A DNA stretch of 64,000 bases from Pseudomonas sp. PSB18 (GTDB taxonomy: Bacteria; Pseudomonadota; Gammaproteobacteria; Pseudomonadales; Pseudomonadaceae): positions 186,001 to 250,000 of the forward strand of contig NZ_NOIN01000001.1 in the NCBI RefSeq assembly GCF_014596565.1, written 5' to 3'. The notes under the pieces were generated by a model. That model saw only the letters and a program-made list of their open reading frames with translations. It was not told the origin of the DNA and did not search any database. The position numbers and the translations under genes are program-made. This document shows positions 47,671 through 57,685 of the stretch, piece after piece. Numbering within the stretch: position 1 is the stretch's first letter; every line of letters begins with the position of its first letter.

Positions 47671-48786
47671 TCAATCCATCAACCCCCACTCCCCCGCCGC
47701 CGGATCGGCCGGGGGCGCGGCGCCCGACTCCGCATGCAGTTTCAACCGCAACCGCAGGTTGTTCGCCGAGTCGGCATTCTTCAGGGCCTCTTCCTCATCG
47801 AGCACCCCTTCCACCACCAGGTTGAACAGGGCCTGGTCAAAGGTCTGCATGCCCAGTTCTTCCGACTTCTCCATGATGCCCTTGAGTTCGCCCAGCTCGT
47901 TGCGCCGGATCAGGTCGGCCACCGTCGGCGAGCCGAGCATGACCTCAACCGCCGCCCGGCGCTGGCCGGTACGGGTGCGCACCAGGCGCTGGGACACGAA
48001 TGCCTGGAGGTTGTTGCCCAAGTCACTCAACAGCTGTGGCCGGCGCTCTTCCGGGAAGAAGTTGATCACCCGGTCCAAGGCCTGATTGGCGTTGTGGGCA
48101 TGCAAGGTGGAAATCACCAGATGCCCGGTGTCGGCAAAGGCCAGGGCGTGCTCCATGGTTTCCCGGTCGCGAATCTCGCCGATCAGCACCACATCCGGTG
48201 CCTGCCGCAAGGTGTTCTTGAGGGCGGCATGGAAACTGCGGGTGTCGACACCGACCTCCCGCTGGTTGATGATCGACTTCTTGTGCCGATGGATGTACTC
48301 CACCGGATCCTCGATGGTGATGATGTGGCCGCTGCTGTTGCGATTGCGATAATCGATCAATGCCGCCAGGGAGGTGGATTTGCCTGACCCCGTCGCGCCG
48401 ACGAACAGCATCAGCCCCTGCTTCTGCATGATGGTGTCCAGCAGCACCTTGGGCAGTTTCAGGTCCTCGAATCGCGGTATGTCCAGCTTGACGTTGCGGA
48501 TCACCATGGACACGTCATTGCGCTGCTTGAAGATATTGACCCGGAATCGCCCGACACCCGAGAGGGAAATGGCCAGGTTCATTTCCAATTCCCGATCGAA
48601 CTCAAGGCGCTGTTCGGCGTCCATCAAAGACTCGGCGAGCCCGGCGATGTCACCGACCTTGAACGCCTGGTTGCCCAGGGGCTTGAGCACGCCCTCGAAC
48701 TTGGCACACGGCGGTGCCCCGGTGGACAGGTAAAGATCGGAGCCTTCCTGGCTGGCCAGGATGCGTAACAAGGGATCGATTTCCAT
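47671..48786 (-). CDS. PilT/PilU-type twitching ATPase
   Basis: A 371-residue ATPase of the PilT/PilU family (type IV pilus retraction). N-terminal SDLYLSTGAPPCAKFEGVLK, Walker A FVGATGSGKSTSLAALIDYR, Asp box ITIEDPVEYIH, Walker B DVVLIGEIRDRETM and His box STLHAHNANQ. It is nearest to PilU in length and C-terminal acidic tail. It is solitary: the usual pilT partner is not adjacent. The start at 48786 (MEIDPLL) is preferred to a frame 16 codons longer. It is divergent from the hybrid kinase gene. Confidence 0.93.
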   Translation of the reverse strand: MEIDPLLRILASQEGSDLYLSTGAPPCAKFEGVLKPLGNQAFKVGDIAGLAESLMDAEQRLEFDRELEMNLAISLSGVGRFRVNIFKQRNDVSMVIRNVKLDIPRFEDLKLPKVLLDTIMQKQGLMLFVGATGSGKSTSLAALIDYRNRNSSGHIITIEDPVEYIHRHKKSIINQREVGVDTRSFHAALKNTLRQAPDVVLIGEIRDRETMEHALAFADTGHLVISTLHAHNANQALDRVINFFPEERRPQLLSDLGNNLQAFVSQRLVRTRTGQRRAAVEVMLGSPTVADLIRRNELGELKGIMEKSEELGMQTFDQALFNLVVEGVLDEEEALKNADSANNLRLRLKLHAESGAAPPADPAAGEWGLMD

Positions 48787-48909
48787 GGACTGAAACTTCC
48801 GCGAGACATCAATGAAACAAGCTGACCCGAGCACGTACCTCTGCAGACCAACCCGCGCTTACCTCCTTCAGAGGATAGTAGACGCGACACGACAACCAGG
48901 GATTCCGTG

Positions 48910-51447
48910 ATGAACGCAACACCCGCCGGCAGCGGCATACAACGCCTGATCGACCGACTGGATTGGATCTCCAGCCCGCTGGGCGCTGCCGAAACCTGGC
49001 CCCAGAGCCTGCGCACCGCCGTGGACATCGTGCTGCACTCGCCGATGCCTATGGCTTTGCTGTGGGGGCCGCAACTGATCCATTTCTACAACGACGCCTT
49101 TTCCCGCCTGGCCGGCGACAAGCATCCCCAGGCGTTCGGCCAGCCGACCCATACGGCATGGCCCGAACTCAAAAGCCTGACCGAGCCGATTTATCACAAC
49201 GTGTTGCAAGGCCGCACCCACAGCAGCCGCGACCAACAATGGCGCCTGCCCTTTGCCGGTCGCCTCTGCGATCTCTGGCTGGACCTGACCTATAGCCCCG
49301 TGCGTGACGAAAGCGGCGCCGTGACCGGCATCCTGATCACGGCCATCGAGACCAGCGAGCGGCGACGCCTGGCCCTGGAGTTCGAACGCCGTTCCGAAGC
49401 CAGCCTCAAGGCTCAGCAGGAAAGCGAAGAACGCCTGCAACTGGCCCTGGCGGCAGCCGATACGCTGGGCACCTGGGACTGGGACATCAGCGAAGACCGC
49501 TTCACTGCCGATGCGCATTTCGCCCTGTTGCACGGTGTCGATCCCAGTTTGTCGCGGCAGTTGCCCATCAGTGCCTACCTCGAAGGCGTACATCCCGAGG
49601 ACAGAGCGATGGTCGCCCGCAGCATCAAGCATTGCATCACCCACGGCACCGAATATGCCGAGGAGTATCGCCTGCTGCAGCCCGACGGCGAACTGCGCTG
49701 GGTGTTCGTGCGCGGTCGCTGCTACAAGGATCGCCATGGTCGGCCCAAGCGCTTTCTCGGCGCGGCCCTGGACCTGACCGAGCGCAAGCGCACCGAACAG
49801 GCCCTGCGCCAGAGCCAGACCGAGCTGCAACTGATCATCAACGCCATGCCGATCCTCATCAGCTACGTGGACCACGAGGAACGTTTTCGCCTGAACAACA
49901 GCGCCTACCTGGACTGGTTCGGGCTGACCCCGCAGGAACTCTATGGCAAGACCATTCGCGAAGTGATCGGCGAGGAAGGCTATGCGGCTCGCGCCGAACA
50001 GATTGCCGCGGCCCTGGCGGGCAAGCCGTGCAGCTTCGCCGTCCAATCGGACCACCGCGACGGCCGGCCGCGACATGCGCTGACCAACTACCTGCCTCGC
50101 CACGGCGCGGACGGCGCGGTGAATGGTTTCTATATCTTTGTGATCGACGAAACCGAGCGCAAGAAAACCGAGGAGGCCCTGCGCAACCTCAACGAAACCC
50201 TGGAAGAACGGGTTATCGCCCGCACCCAGCAACTGGCCGAAGCCAACCACCGCTTGCAAAACGAGATGTTCGAACGCGAGCGCGCAGAGGAAGCCTTGCG
50301 CCATGCCCAGAAAATGGAAGCCGTGGGCCAGCTCACCGGGGGCATCGCCCATGACTTCAACAACATGCTCACCGGTATCCTCGGCAGCCTGGACCTGATG
50401 CAGCGCTACATCGCCAACGGCCGCGTCGACGAGATCGGACGCTTTACCGAAGCGGCGGTGTCATCGGCCAACCGCGCCGCGGCCCTGACTCATCGGCTAT
50501 TGGCCTTCTCCCGGCGCCAGTCCCTGGATCGCAAACCGCTGGACGCCAACAGCCTGGTGCTGTCCCTGGAAGACCTGCTGAGTCGTACCACGGGTGATCA
50601 CATCGCGCTGCGGCTGCAACTGGCCGATGAGCTTTGGCCCGTCAGCACCGATGCCAGCCAGTTGGAAAACGCTTTGCTCAACCTGGTGATCAACGCGCGG
50701 GATGCCATGCCCGACGGCGGCGAACTCACCATCGAAACCGCCAATATCTACCTCGACGGCAGCGACATCAGCACCCTGGAACCGGTCAAGCCCGGGGATT
50801 ACGTGATGATTGCCGTCAGCGACAACGGCAGCGGCATGACCCCGTCCGTGCTGGCCAAGGCCTTCGACCCGTTCTTCACCACCAAGCCCATCGGCCAGGG
50901 CACCGGCCTGGGATTGTCGATGATCTATGGGTTTGCCCAACAGTCAGGTGGGTTGCTGAACCTGGACAGCGTACCGGGCCAGGGCACACGGGTGCAGTTG
51001 TACCTGCCGCGGCTGCGGGTAGCGCCCGTCGAACAACCGACACAAGCCACGACCGTGGAGGCTCCGGCCGCGATCGAAGGAGAAACCGTCTTGCTGGTGG
51101 AAGACGAGCCGGCGGTGCGGATGCTGGTGCTCGATCTGTTGCAGACGCTGGGGTACACCGCCCTTGAAGCCGAAGACGCCAAGACCGCCCTGCCGCTGCT
51201 GGAGTCCAACCAGCGCATCGACCTGCTGGTCACCGACGTCGGCCTGCCCGGCATGAATGGCCGGCAACTGGCGGAAATCGCCCGCCAGCATCGACCCGAT
51301 CTGAAGGTGCTGTTCATGACCGGCTATGCGCAAAAAGCCGCCGAACGCCAGGGTTTCCTCGAACAGGGCATGGACATGGTCGCCAAGCCTTTCGCCCTCG
51401 ATCTGCTGGCGAACAAGATTCGGACGATGATCAACCATGTCTCCTGA
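48910..51447 (+). CDS. Soluble hybrid sensor kinase, PAS-PAS-PAS-HK-REC
   Basis: An 845-residue protein with no transmembrane segment or signal peptide. Three PAS-type domains at about 20-150, 165-295 and 305-430; a coiled segment ([20 protein letters not shown]); HisKA with the phosphorylated His in [18 protein letters not shown]; HATPase with [14 protein letters not shown] and [10 protein letters not shown]-terminal receiver with [11 protein letters not shown] and the Asp in [14 protein letters not shown] cytoplasmic sensor, possibly of redox or light signals through PAS; the signal is unknown. No partner regulator is adjacent. A GTG one codon upstream is also in frame. Confidence 0.93.
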   Translation: MNATPAGSGIQRLIDRLDWISSPLGAAETWPQSLRTAVDIVLHSPMPMALLWGPQLIHFYNDAFSRLAGDKHPQAFGQPTHTAWPELKSLTEPIYHNVLQGRTHSSRDQQWRLPFAGRLCDLWLDLTYSPVRDESGAVTGILITAIETSERRRLALEFERRSEASLKAQQESEERLQLALAAADTLGTWDWDISEDRFTADAHFALLHGVDPSLSRQLPISAYLEGVHPEDRAMVARSIKHCITHGTEYAEEYRLLQPDGELRWVFVRGRCYKDRHGRPKRFLGAALDLTERKRTEQALRQSQTELQLIINAMPILISYVDHEERFRLNNSAYLDWFGLTPQELYGKTIREVIGEEGYAARAEQIAAALAGKPCSFAVQSDHRDGRPRHALTNYLPRHGADGAVNGFYIFVIDETERKKTEEALRNLNETLEERVIARTQQLAEANHRLQNEMFERERAEEALRHAQKMEAVGQLTGGIAHDFNNMLTGILGSLDLMQRYIANGRVDEIGRFTEAAVSSANRAAALTHRLLAFSRRQSLDRKPLDANSLVLSLEDLLSRTTGDHIALRLQLADELWPVSTDASQLENALLNLVINARDAMPDGGELTIETANIYLDGSDISTLEPVKPGDYVMIAVSDNGSGMTPSVLAKAFDPFFTTKPIGQGTGLGLSMIYGFAQQSGGLLNLDSVPGQGTRVQLYLPRLRVAPVEQPTQATTVEAPAAIEGETVLLVEDEPAVRMLVLDLLQTLGYTALEAEDAKTALPLLESNQRIDLLVTDVGLPGMNGRQLAEIARQHRPDLKVLFMTGYAQKAAERQGFLEQGMDMVAKPFALDLLANKIRTMINHVS

Positions 51448-51489
51448 GTTGAGGCATAATCGTCCCCTTTTGTTCAGGTCAGCGCCGCG

Positions 51490-51765
51490 ATGAAAGCCCA
51501 AGCCCGCCATATCCTGGTGAAAACCGCCGAAGAAGCCGAACAGCTCAAGCAACGCATCGCCAAGGGCGAAGCGTTCGATGTGCTGGCAAAGAAATACTCC
51601 ACCTGCCCCTCCGGCAAACGCGGCGGCGACCTGGGTGAAGTGCGGCCGGGGCAGATGGTCGGGGTGATCGATGCGGTGATCTTCAAGAAGCCCCTGCGGG
51701 TGGTGCATGGGCCGATCAAGAGCAAGTTCGGATATCACCTGGTGCAGGTGTTTTATCGGGATTGA
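51490..51765 (+). CDS. Parvulin-type peptidyl-prolyl isomerase
   Basis: A 91-residue single-domain cytoplasmic isomerase (QARHILVKTAEEAEQLKQRI, GGDLGEVRPGQMVGVIDAVI, SKFGYHLVQVFYRD), paralogue of 35390-35671. It is 42 bp after the hybrid kinase gene. A perfect hairpin follows at 51788-51817. Confidence 0.95.
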   Translation: MKAQARHILVKTAEEAEQLKQRIAKGEAFDVLAKKYSTCPSGKRGGDLGEVRPGQMVGVIDAVIFKKPLRVVHGPIKSKFGYHLVQVFYRD

Positions 51766-51787
51766 TATCGGGCCCAACGCAGATCAA

Positions 51788-51817
51788 ATGTGGGAGCGAG
51801 CCTGCTCGCTCCCACAT
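51788..51817. repeat. REP-type perfect hairpin between convergent genes
   Basis: A 13-bp perfect stem (ATGTGGGAGCGAG, loop CCTG, complement) between the convergent ends of the parvulin and sugar kinase genes. Possible bidirectional terminator or mRNA end stabiliser. Confidence 0.75.
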
Positions 51818-51836
51818 GAGGTTCTGTGGTGGGTCG

Positions 51837-52751
51837 CTATCGGGGAATCAACGCCCCCGGCACCTGGATCACCCGGCTCGCCAACAGATGCCCGGCCTCG
51901 GCGGCCTCCACCGGGTTTCCGCCCATCAAGCGGCGCGCCAGGTAGGCTGCGCTGAACGAATCCCCCGCCGCCGTGGTGTCCACCACCCGTTCGACCCGCT
52001 GGCCCGGCACTTCATACGACTGGCCAGCGCACCGGATCAGGCATGCCTCGGCACCGCGCTTGAGGACCACTTCCGGGGTGCCAAGCTGTTCGTAGGCGGC
52101 GAATACCGCTTCGCTGTCGGCATGACCGAACAACGCCTGCTCGTCGTCCACCGTCAGCAATGCCAGCTCCACATAAGGCAATACACTGCGATAGGCCGCG
52201 CGTGCAGCGTCGACCGAGGCCCAGAGCCTTGGCCGATAGTTGTTGTCGAAGACCACCTGGGCGCCTCGCCGACGCGCCTCGATCAAGGTTTCGATAAGTT
52301 TGCCGCGCCCCTGCTCGCCCAGCACCGCCAGGGTGATGCCACTGAAATACAGCACATCGTAATCCGGCAATGCCGCCAGGATCGGCGTCGCGGCCGGCGT
52401 GGTGAAGCAATCGCGCACCGCCGCTTCGTTGCGCCAGTACAGGAACCGTCGCTCACCGGCCGCATCGGTCTGGATGCAATACAATCCGGGCAAGCGGCCG
52501 GGCAAACGCTGGACCCGTTCCAGGCCGATGTTCTCCTCGGCCCAGCTCTGACACATGGCATCACTGAAACTGTCATCGCCCAAGGCCGTGACGTAATCCA
52601 CCGATGCCCTGTCGCCCAAGGCGCGGGACACGTACACCGCCGTGTTCAAGGTGTCGCCGCCAAAGCTCTGTTGCAGGCTGCCGTCGGCGCGTTGCTGCAG
52701 TTCGATCATGCACTCGCCGATCAGGGCGATGCGGGGTTTCGGGTTGCTCAT
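51837..52751 (-). CDS. kdgK: 2-keto-3-deoxygluconate kinase, PfkB family
   Basis: A 304-residue sugar kinase. N-terminal IALIGECMIELQQ, GGDTLNTAVYVSRAL near 30, then the PfkB signature near the C-terminus (VVDTTAAGDSFSAAYLARRL) with the catalytic Asp. It phosphorylates 2-keto-3-deoxygluconate for the Entner-Doudoroff pathway in characterised homologues. Here it is next to amino acid genes rather than sugar acid genes, so the real substrate is less sure. The frame start at 52751 has no competing ATG. Confidence 0.82.
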   Translation of the reverse strand: MSNPKPRIALIGECMIELQQRADGSLQQSFGGDTLNTAVYVSRALGDRASVDYVTALGDDSFSDAMCQSWAEENIGLERVQRLPGRLPGLYCIQTDAAGERRFLYWRNEAAVRDCFTTPAATPILAALPDYDVLYFSGITLAVLGEQGRGKLIETLIEARRRGAQVVFDNNYRPRLWASVDAARAAYRSVLPYVELALLTVDDEQALFGHADSEAVFAAYEQLGTPEVVLKRGAEACLIRCAGQSYEVPGQRVERVVDTTAAGDSFSAAYLARRLMGGNPVEAAEAGHLLASRVIQVPGALIPR

Positions 52752-52790
52752 GGGGTGATCCTGATGATTCTATGGTGTCGAGCAGGCCGC

Positions 52791-52920
52791 CATCGCGGGC
52801 AAGCCTTGCTCCCATAGGTCCTGCTCCCACAAGCCTGTTGGAGCAAGACCTATGGGAGCAAGACCTGTGGGAGCAGGTCCTGTTGGAGCAAGACCTGTGG
52901 GAGCAAGGCTTGCCCGCGAT
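52791..52920. repeat. REP array, large palindrome
   Basis: The outer arms ATCGCGGGCAAGCCTTGCTC and complement enclose three near-direct copies of GAGCAAGACCTGTGGGAGCA. The whole 130 bp can fold back on itself. It lies between the kinase and the amino acid deaminase genes. Confidence 0.8.
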
Positions 52921-52941
52921 AGGCGCAACTCAGTTTCAAGC

Positions 52942-54159
52942 CTAGAAACAAGTCTCCATGCTTTCGATCACCCGCAACTGCTCATCCACCAGGCACCCCA
53001 CCCGCCACTTGTCGAAGGTCAGGCACGGATGGGAAGTGCCGAACGCAATGATGTCGCCGATCCGCAACTCAACTCCCGGTGCCACCGTCATGAACGCATG
53101 CTGGTCCATCACCGCCGTCACTTTGCAGCCGCTTACATCGTCACCGGCTACCTCATCAGATCCAGGCTTGTAGCGCTTGAGCGGCACCGGCAGCCCGGCG
53201 TCGTAGGCCACGTCGCGCTTGCCCAGGGCGATGACCGCAAAACCCGGCTCCGGCAGTGATTGCACATGGGCCCAGACCTCCAGCGCCGGCTGCAGGCCTT
53301 CGTGCAGGTCGTTGCGTCGTTCCAGTACGCAGCACTGGGCCTCCTTGTAGATGCCATGGTCGTGGGCCACATAGCTGCCGGGACGCAGCACGCTGAGGAA
53401 ACGCCCGTGGGCATTGCGGGCCTCGAAGGATTCGGCGATCAGGTCGTACCAGGCCGACCCCGAGGCCGTGATGATCGGTTTATCGAGGGCAAACGCGCCG
53501 CTGTCCTGTAACTGCACCGCCAACCCCACCAAAGACGCCGCGAACGCACGGATACCGCTGACGGCGTGGTCACCGTGGATCACCCCTTCGTAGCCTTCGA
53601 TACCGGTCAGGGCCAGCGCCGGTTGCGCCCGGATCGCCTCGGCCAGGGCCAGCACTTCGGCCTCGCTCCGGCACCCGCAACGACCACCGACCACGCCGTA
53701 CTCGATCATCACGTTCAGCCGCGCACCGCGGGATGCGAAGAACTCGCCCAGGTCGGCGACGTTGTCCGGATGATCGACCATGCAATGGAATTCGAATGTC
53801 GGGTCGGCCAGCAGATCGGCGATCAGCGCCATGTTCGGCGTGCCCACCAATTGGTTGGCCATCAGCACCCGCCGCACACCGTGAGCGTAAGCGGCACGGG
53901 TTTGCACGGCGGTGGCAAGGGTCAGGCCCCAGGCGCCGGCATCGAGTTGCCGGCGGAACAGCGCCGGGGTCATGCTGGTCTTGCCGTGGGGCGCCAGCTC
54001 GGCACCGCTGTTGCTGACGAACTGTTGCATCCAGCGAATGTTGTGTTCCAGCGCTTCACGATGCAGCACCAGCGCCGGCAGGCTGACGTCGCGCAACAGG
54101 TGAGCGCCGACAATGGCGGCGCCCTTCTCTACGGCAGCGTCCTGAATGGCAGAAGACAT
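52942..54159 (-). CDS. PLP-dependent amino acid deaminase/D-threonine aldolase-like
   Basis: A 405-residue fold-type III PLP enzyme (alanine racemase N-terminal family, DSD1 or D-threonine aldolase branch). The PLP lysine is in APHGKTSMTP near 60; HCMVDHPDNV, then the C-terminal metal-binding pair (His in VMDQHAFM, His-Pro-Cys in GTSHPCLT). Family members deaminate D-serine or cleave D-threonine. GAGGAG lies before ATG. Cluster neighbours (IclR regulator, RidA-like protein, amino acid importer) fit catabolism of an imported hydroxy amino acid. Confidence 0.85.
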   Translation of the reverse strand: MSSAIQDAAVEKGAAIVGAHLLRDVSLPALVLHREALEHNIRWMQQFVSNSGAELAPHGKTSMTPALFRRQLDAGAWGLTLATAVQTRAAYAHGVRRVLMANQLVGTPNMALIADLLADPTFEFHCMVDHPDNVADLGEFFASRGARLNVMIEYGVVGGRCGCRSEAEVLALAEAIRAQPALALTGIEGYEGVIHGDHAVSGIRAFAASLVGLAVQLQDSGAFALDKPIITASGSAWYDLIAESFEARNAHGRFLSVLRPGSYVAHDHGIYKEAQCCVLERRNDLHEGLQPALEVWAHVQSLPEPGFAVIALGKRDVAYDAGLPVPLKRYKPGSDEVAGDDVSGCKVTAVMDQHAFMTVAPGVELRIGDIIAFGTSHPCLTFDKWRVGCLVDEQLRVIESMETCF

Positions 54160-54198
54160 GGTCGAACTCCTCTCGCGGTCGCGGGTGACCGCTATTGT

Positions 54199-54963
54199 CT
54201 ATTCATTGATGCGCCGGGCCAGGTTGTTGGCGCTGTCGATCAGCACCCGGCGGTAATCGGCGTAATTGTTCTTGGCATCGGCCCGGGGGGCGACGATGCA
54301 CAGGGTCGCAATGGCCACGCCGTTGGGGTCTTTGACCGGTGCGGCGAAGCAGTGGGTGAAGGTGTCGGCGACGCTGTCGAAGGAGAAGAAACCATCGAGG
54401 CCGGCCTGGCGGATCTCCTTGAGAAACTGCTCCACCGGCAGGCGCTCGCCGTCCGGCAGGATGAAGTCGTCGGGGTCGATCAGGTCGACGATCTGCTGGT
54501 CGCTCAGATGCGCCAGCAGCAGGCGGCCGGAGGCGGTCCAGGGGATAGGCGCGTTTTCACCGATGTCCGATGAAATGCGAAAATGCCGCTCGCCCTCCTT
54601 CATCAGTGCCACCGTGTATTTGCGCCCGTTGAGCAGGCACATCTGCGCGGTTTCCCGGGTCTGGCGGACGATCTCCTGCAAGGCGTGATCGGCCTCGCGG
54701 CTCAAATCGAAATGCCGCAGGTGCGCCTGCCCGAGAAAGTACAACTGGCGGCCCAGGTAGACGTGGCCGTCCTTGCCCACCGGCTCGAGGATGCGCCGCT
54801 CCAGCAGCGATGCCACCAGTTCATAGACCGTGGACTTGGGGCTGCCGATGCCGCTGGCAATGTCGTTCGGGCGCAGCGGCTGGCCGATCTCCTTGAGGAA
54901 ATCGAGGATATCGAACGCCCGATCCAGTCCCCGGGCCCGGCGTTTGATAGTGTCTTCGGTCAT
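54199..54963 (-). CDS. IclR-family transcriptional regulator
   Basis: A 254-residue regulator. Winged helix at about 10-70 (RALDRAFDILDFLKEIGQPL-like part, NDIASGIGSPKSTVYELVAS) and the IclR effector domain (about 80-250; MCLLNGRKYTVALMKEGERH, SFDSVADTFTHCFAAPVKDP). It is probably the local regulator of the amino acid cluster. The start at 54963 is preferred for spacing to GGGAA; 54978 is possible. A candidate operator for it lies at 58559-58574. Confidence 0.92.
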   Translation of the reverse strand: MTEDTIKRRARGLDRAFDILDFLKEIGQPLRPNDIASGIGSPKSTVYELVASLLERRILEPVGKDGHVYLGRQLYFLGQAHLRHFDLSREADHALQEIVRQTRETAQMCLLNGRKYTVALMKEGERHFRISSDIGENAPIPWTASGRLLLAHLSDQQIVDLIDPDDFILPDGERLPVEQFLKEIRQAGLDGFFSFDSVADTFTHCFAAPVKDPNGVAIATLCIVAPRADAKNNYADYRRVLIDSANNLARRINE

Positions 54964-55028
54964 GTCTTGGGTTCCCATTCAGTTGGCCGCGAGTGTAACC
55001 AGACAGCGGTGGCGTCTGGTAGATCGCT

Positions 55029-55093
55029 ATCGCGGGCAAGCCTTGCTCCCACAGGCACAGCTTGATCTTGTGGGAGCAAGGCTTGCCCGCGAT
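55029..55093. repeat. REP pair (inverted)
   Basis: Inverted copies of ATCGCGGGCAAGCCTTGCTC with a 25-bp spacer, directly after the RidA-like gene. Confidence 0.8.
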
Positions 55094-55097
55094 GGCC

Positions 55098-55484
55098 TCA
55101 CTTTTTCTTGTAGGCCACGCAATCGATCTCGACCTTGCAATCCACCATCATGCTCGCCTGCACACAGGCCCGGGCCGGGGCGTGTTCGGGGCTGAAGTAT
55201 TCGCCGAATACCTTGTTGAAACTCCAGAAGTCCCGAGGGTCATCCAGCCACACACCACAGCGCACCACGTCCTTGAGCTCGTAGCCGGCCTCTTCGAGAA
55301 TGGCGATCACGTTCTTCATGGTCTGGTGGGTCTGCTCGACAATCCCGCCGGCGACGATCTCGCCGTTCACCGCCGGCACTTGTCCGGACACGTGCAACCA
55401 GCCATCGGCCTCGACGGCGCGGGCAAAGGGCCGTGGCTGGCCGCCGCCTGCGGTGCTGCCGGTACCGTAGCGCTTGATGCTCAT
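55098..55484 (-). CDS. RidA-family enamine/imine deaminase
   Basis: A 128-residue YjgF/YER057c/UK114 protein (TAGGGQPRPFARAVEADGWL, VSGQVPAVNGEIV, MKNVIAILEEAG, HAPARACVQASMM with the active-site Arg). RidA proteins hydrolyse reactive enamines and imines released by PLP amino acid deaminases, which fits the deaminase gene nearby. It is fifth in the minus-strand cluster. The ATG at 55484 follows AGGAG. Confidence 0.92.
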   Translation of the reverse strand: MSIKRYGTGSTAGGGQPRPFARAVEADGWLHVSGQVPAVNGEIVAGGIVEQTHQTMKNVIAILEEAGYELKDVVRCGVWLDDPRDFWSFNKVFGEYFSPEHAPARACVQASMMVDCKVEIDCVAYKKK

Positions 55485-55508
55485 GAGTGGTTCTCCTTGT
55501 TCAATGGA

Positions 55509-56300
55509 TTAAAAACGAGTGTTCTTGAGAAATTCCGCCAGGCGCGGTGACTGCGGCCGCTCGAACAGTTCCTTCGGCGGACCCTGCTCTTCGATGCGGC
55601 CCTGGTTCATGAAGACGATTTTGTCGGAAACCTCGAAGGCAAAGCGCATTTCGTGGGTCACCAGCAACATGGTCATGCCGTCTTCGGCCAGCCCCTTGAT
55701 CACGTTCAGCACCTCACCCACCAGCTCCGGATCGAGGGCCGAGGTGACTTCGTCGAACAGCATCAGGCTGGGGTTCATGGCAATTGCCCGGGCAATCGCC
55801 ACCCGCTGCTGCTGGCCACCGGACAACTGACCGGGGAAGTGATTGCGGCGTTCCAGCAGGCCGACCCGCTCCAGCCACTTCTCGGCCAGGGCCACCGCTT
55901 CGTCCTTGGGCAGCTTCTTCACCTTGAGCAGGCCCAGGGTGACGTTCTGCAACGCGCTCAGGTGGGGAAACAGGTTGAATTGCTGAAACGCCATGCCGGT
56001 CATCGCACGATGCCGGGCGATGACTTTCTCGGGATGGCGCACGCGCTTGCCATCGACCTCGTCGTAACCGATGGACTCGCCGTCGAGCAGTATCCGCCCG
56101 CCCTGGAATTCTTCCAGCATGTTCACGCAGCGCAGCAGTGTGGTCTTGCCCGAACCGCTGGAACCGATCAGCGTGACGACGTTGCCGCGCTGCATGCTCA
56201 GGTCGACGCCCTTGAGCACTTCCAGTGGGCCGTATTGTTTGCGCAGGCCGCGAATGTCGAGCAGCGGCTGGGCGTTGGAGGGGGTCGAAACGTCAGTCAT
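55509..56300 (-). CDS. Polar amino acid ABC transporter ATPase
   Basis: A 263-residue GlnQ/HisP-type ATPase. Walker [21 protein letters not shown], signature [15 protein letters not shown], Walker [13 protein letters not shown]. Its ATG overlaps the upstream permease stop by 4 bp (ATGA). It powers the two-permease importer. Confidence 0.96.
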   Translation of the reverse strand: MTDVSTPSNAQPLLDIRGLRKQYGPLEVLKGVDLSMQRGNVVTLIGSSGSGKTTLLRCVNMLEEFQGGRILLDGESIGYDEVDGKRVRHPEKVIARHRAMTGMAFQQFNLFPHLSALQNVTLGLLKVKKLPKDEAVALAEKWLERVGLLERRNHFPGQLSGGQQQRVAIARAIAMNPSLMLFDEVTSALDPELVGEVLNVIKGLAEDGMTMLLVTHEMRFAFEVSDKIVFMNQGRIEEQGPPKELFERPQSPRLAEFLKNTRF

Positions 56301-56959
56301 GGCAAGGCCACCCGCTTTTCAATGTGCCGCCCGAGCAATTCGATGGCGTAATTGATGATGAAAAAGAGAAACCCGGCGAACAGGTAGAACTCCAGGGTCA
56401 TGAAGGTCCGGGCGATGATCTGCTGGGTGCTGAGCAGCAGCTCGGCGACACCGATCACCGACAGCAAGGTCGAGGCCTTGACGATCTCGGTGGAGGAATT
56501 GACCCAGGTCGGCAGGATCTGCCGCAATGCCTGGGGCAACAGTACGTAACCCAGGGCCTGGAAGAACGTCAGGCCGATGGCCTGGCTGGCTTCCATCTGC
56601 CCTCGGGGCAGCGCTTGCAAGGCACCGCGCACGATCTCGGCCACGTGGGAACCACAGAACAGCGTCAGGCCCAGGACACCGGCCTGGAACGCGCCGATCT
56701 GCCAACCCAGCGCCGGAGCCATGTAGAAGCAGGCCAGCACCAGCACGAACACCGGCGTGCCGCGAATCAGGTCGACATAGAAGCGAAACGGCGCGCGCAT
56801 CCAGGTGCGGCCGTAGGTCAGCACCAGCCCGGCAACCAGGCCAATCAAGGTGCCCAGAAAAATCGCCAGCACCGAACACTGCACACTGGTCAGAAAACCG
56901 GCCCAGAGCGTATCCCGGGCAACCCATAGCTCATGCAACCAACTGGGGGATTCGTACAT
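56297..56959 (-). CDS. Polar amino acid ABC transporter permease
   Basis: A 220-residue HisM/GlnP-type permease with five helices and the EAA-like motif [20 protein letters not shown] with [11 protein letters not shown]. It starts 9 bp after the stop of the second permease gene. Forms the membrane part together with 56969-57631. Confidence 0.94.
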   Translation of the reverse strand: MYESPSWLHELWVARDTLWAGFLTSVQCSVLAIFLGTLIGLVAGLVLTYGRTWMRAPFRFYVDLIRGTPVFVLVLACFYMAPALGWQIGAFQAGVLGLTLFCGSHVAEIVRGALQALPRGQMEASQAIGLTFFQALGYVLLPQALRQILPTWVNSSTEIVKASTLLSVIGVAELLLSTQQIIARTFMTLEFYLFAGFLFFIINYAIELLGRHIEKRVALP

Positions 56960-56968
56960 GGGACGCTC

Positions 56969-57631
56969 CTAACGGCGAATCGCCAGGCGCTGCTCGAAAT
57001 ACCGCAGCAGCATGGCAATGAGATAACAGGCCGCGACATACAGGGCCGTGGTCACCAGCCAGGTTTCGATCACCCGGTAGCTCTCCACGTTGATCTTGCG
57101 GGCGTAATAGGTCAGCTCCGGCACGGCAATCGCCGCCGCCAGGGAGGTGTCCTTGAACAGCGAAATGAAGTTGTTCGACAAGGCCGGCAGCACGTTGCGC
57201 AGCATCACCGGCACGGTGACATAGGCTTTCACTTGCCACTCGCCCAGGCCAATCGCCAGGCCCGCTTCCCGCTGGCCCTTGTGGATGCTCATCAACCCAC
57301 CGCGGAACACTTCGGTCAGGTAGGCCCCGGCGTACAACGACAAGGTGATGACAAACGACGGCAGCTTGTCCAGGCGAATGCCGAGGCTCGGCAAGGCGAA
57401 GTAGATCAACAGGATCAGCACCAGGATCGGCGTATTGCGGATCACCGTGACGTACACCGACGCCAGCACCCGCAATACGCGGTGCTTGCTGAGCAGCGCG
57501 AAAGCCATGGCCAGGCCGATCACGCAACCGATGGCGATCGACACCAGTGCCAGGCCGAGTCCCAGGCCAAGCCCCGCCAGCAAGGTGTCGAAATCGCGCC
57601 AGACAGCGGCAAAGTTCAACTGATAGTTCAT
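56969..57631 (-). CDS. Polar amino acid ABC transporter permease
   Basis: A 220-residue HisM/GlnP-type permease with the motif GQREAGLAIGLGEWQVKAYV, TVPVMLRNVLP, and about five hydrophobic segments. It is separated from the binding-protein gene by a hairpin (57651-57673), likely to give less permease than binding protein. Confidence 0.94.
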   Translation of the reverse strand: MNYQLNFAAVWRDFDTLLAGLGLGLGLALVSIAIGCVIGLAMAFALLSKHRVLRVLASVYVTVIRNTPILVLILLIYFALPSLGIRLDKLPSFVITLSLYAGAYLTEVFRGGLMSIHKGQREAGLAIGLGEWQVKAYVTVPVMLRNVLPALSNNFISLFKDTSLAAAIAVPELTYYARKINVESYRVIETWLVTTALYVAACYLIAMLLRYFEQRLAIRR

Positions 57632-57650
57632 GGTCGGCAGTACCTTCGAC

Positions 57651-57673
57651 GGGGCGCCCGCATGGGGCGCCCC
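57651..57673 (-). promoter_or_regulatory. Intercistronic hairpin after the binding-protein gene
   Basis: A perfect 9-bp GC stem (GGGGCGCCC/GGGCGCCCC) with a 5-base loop and no T run. It is in the usual place for a hairpin that stabilises the binding-protein mRNA and reduces downstream expression. Confidence 0.65.
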
Positions 57674-57685
57674 GGGCTCACGGGA

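Noticed and set aside
48868..50352. Minus-strand open frame of 494 codons
   Set aside because: Antisense to the hybrid kinase, whose domains are clear.
52791..52920. Possible CRISPR array because of repeated GAGCAAGACC units
   Set aside because: The spacing is too short and irregular, units are palindromic and there are no cas genes; it is a REP cluster.
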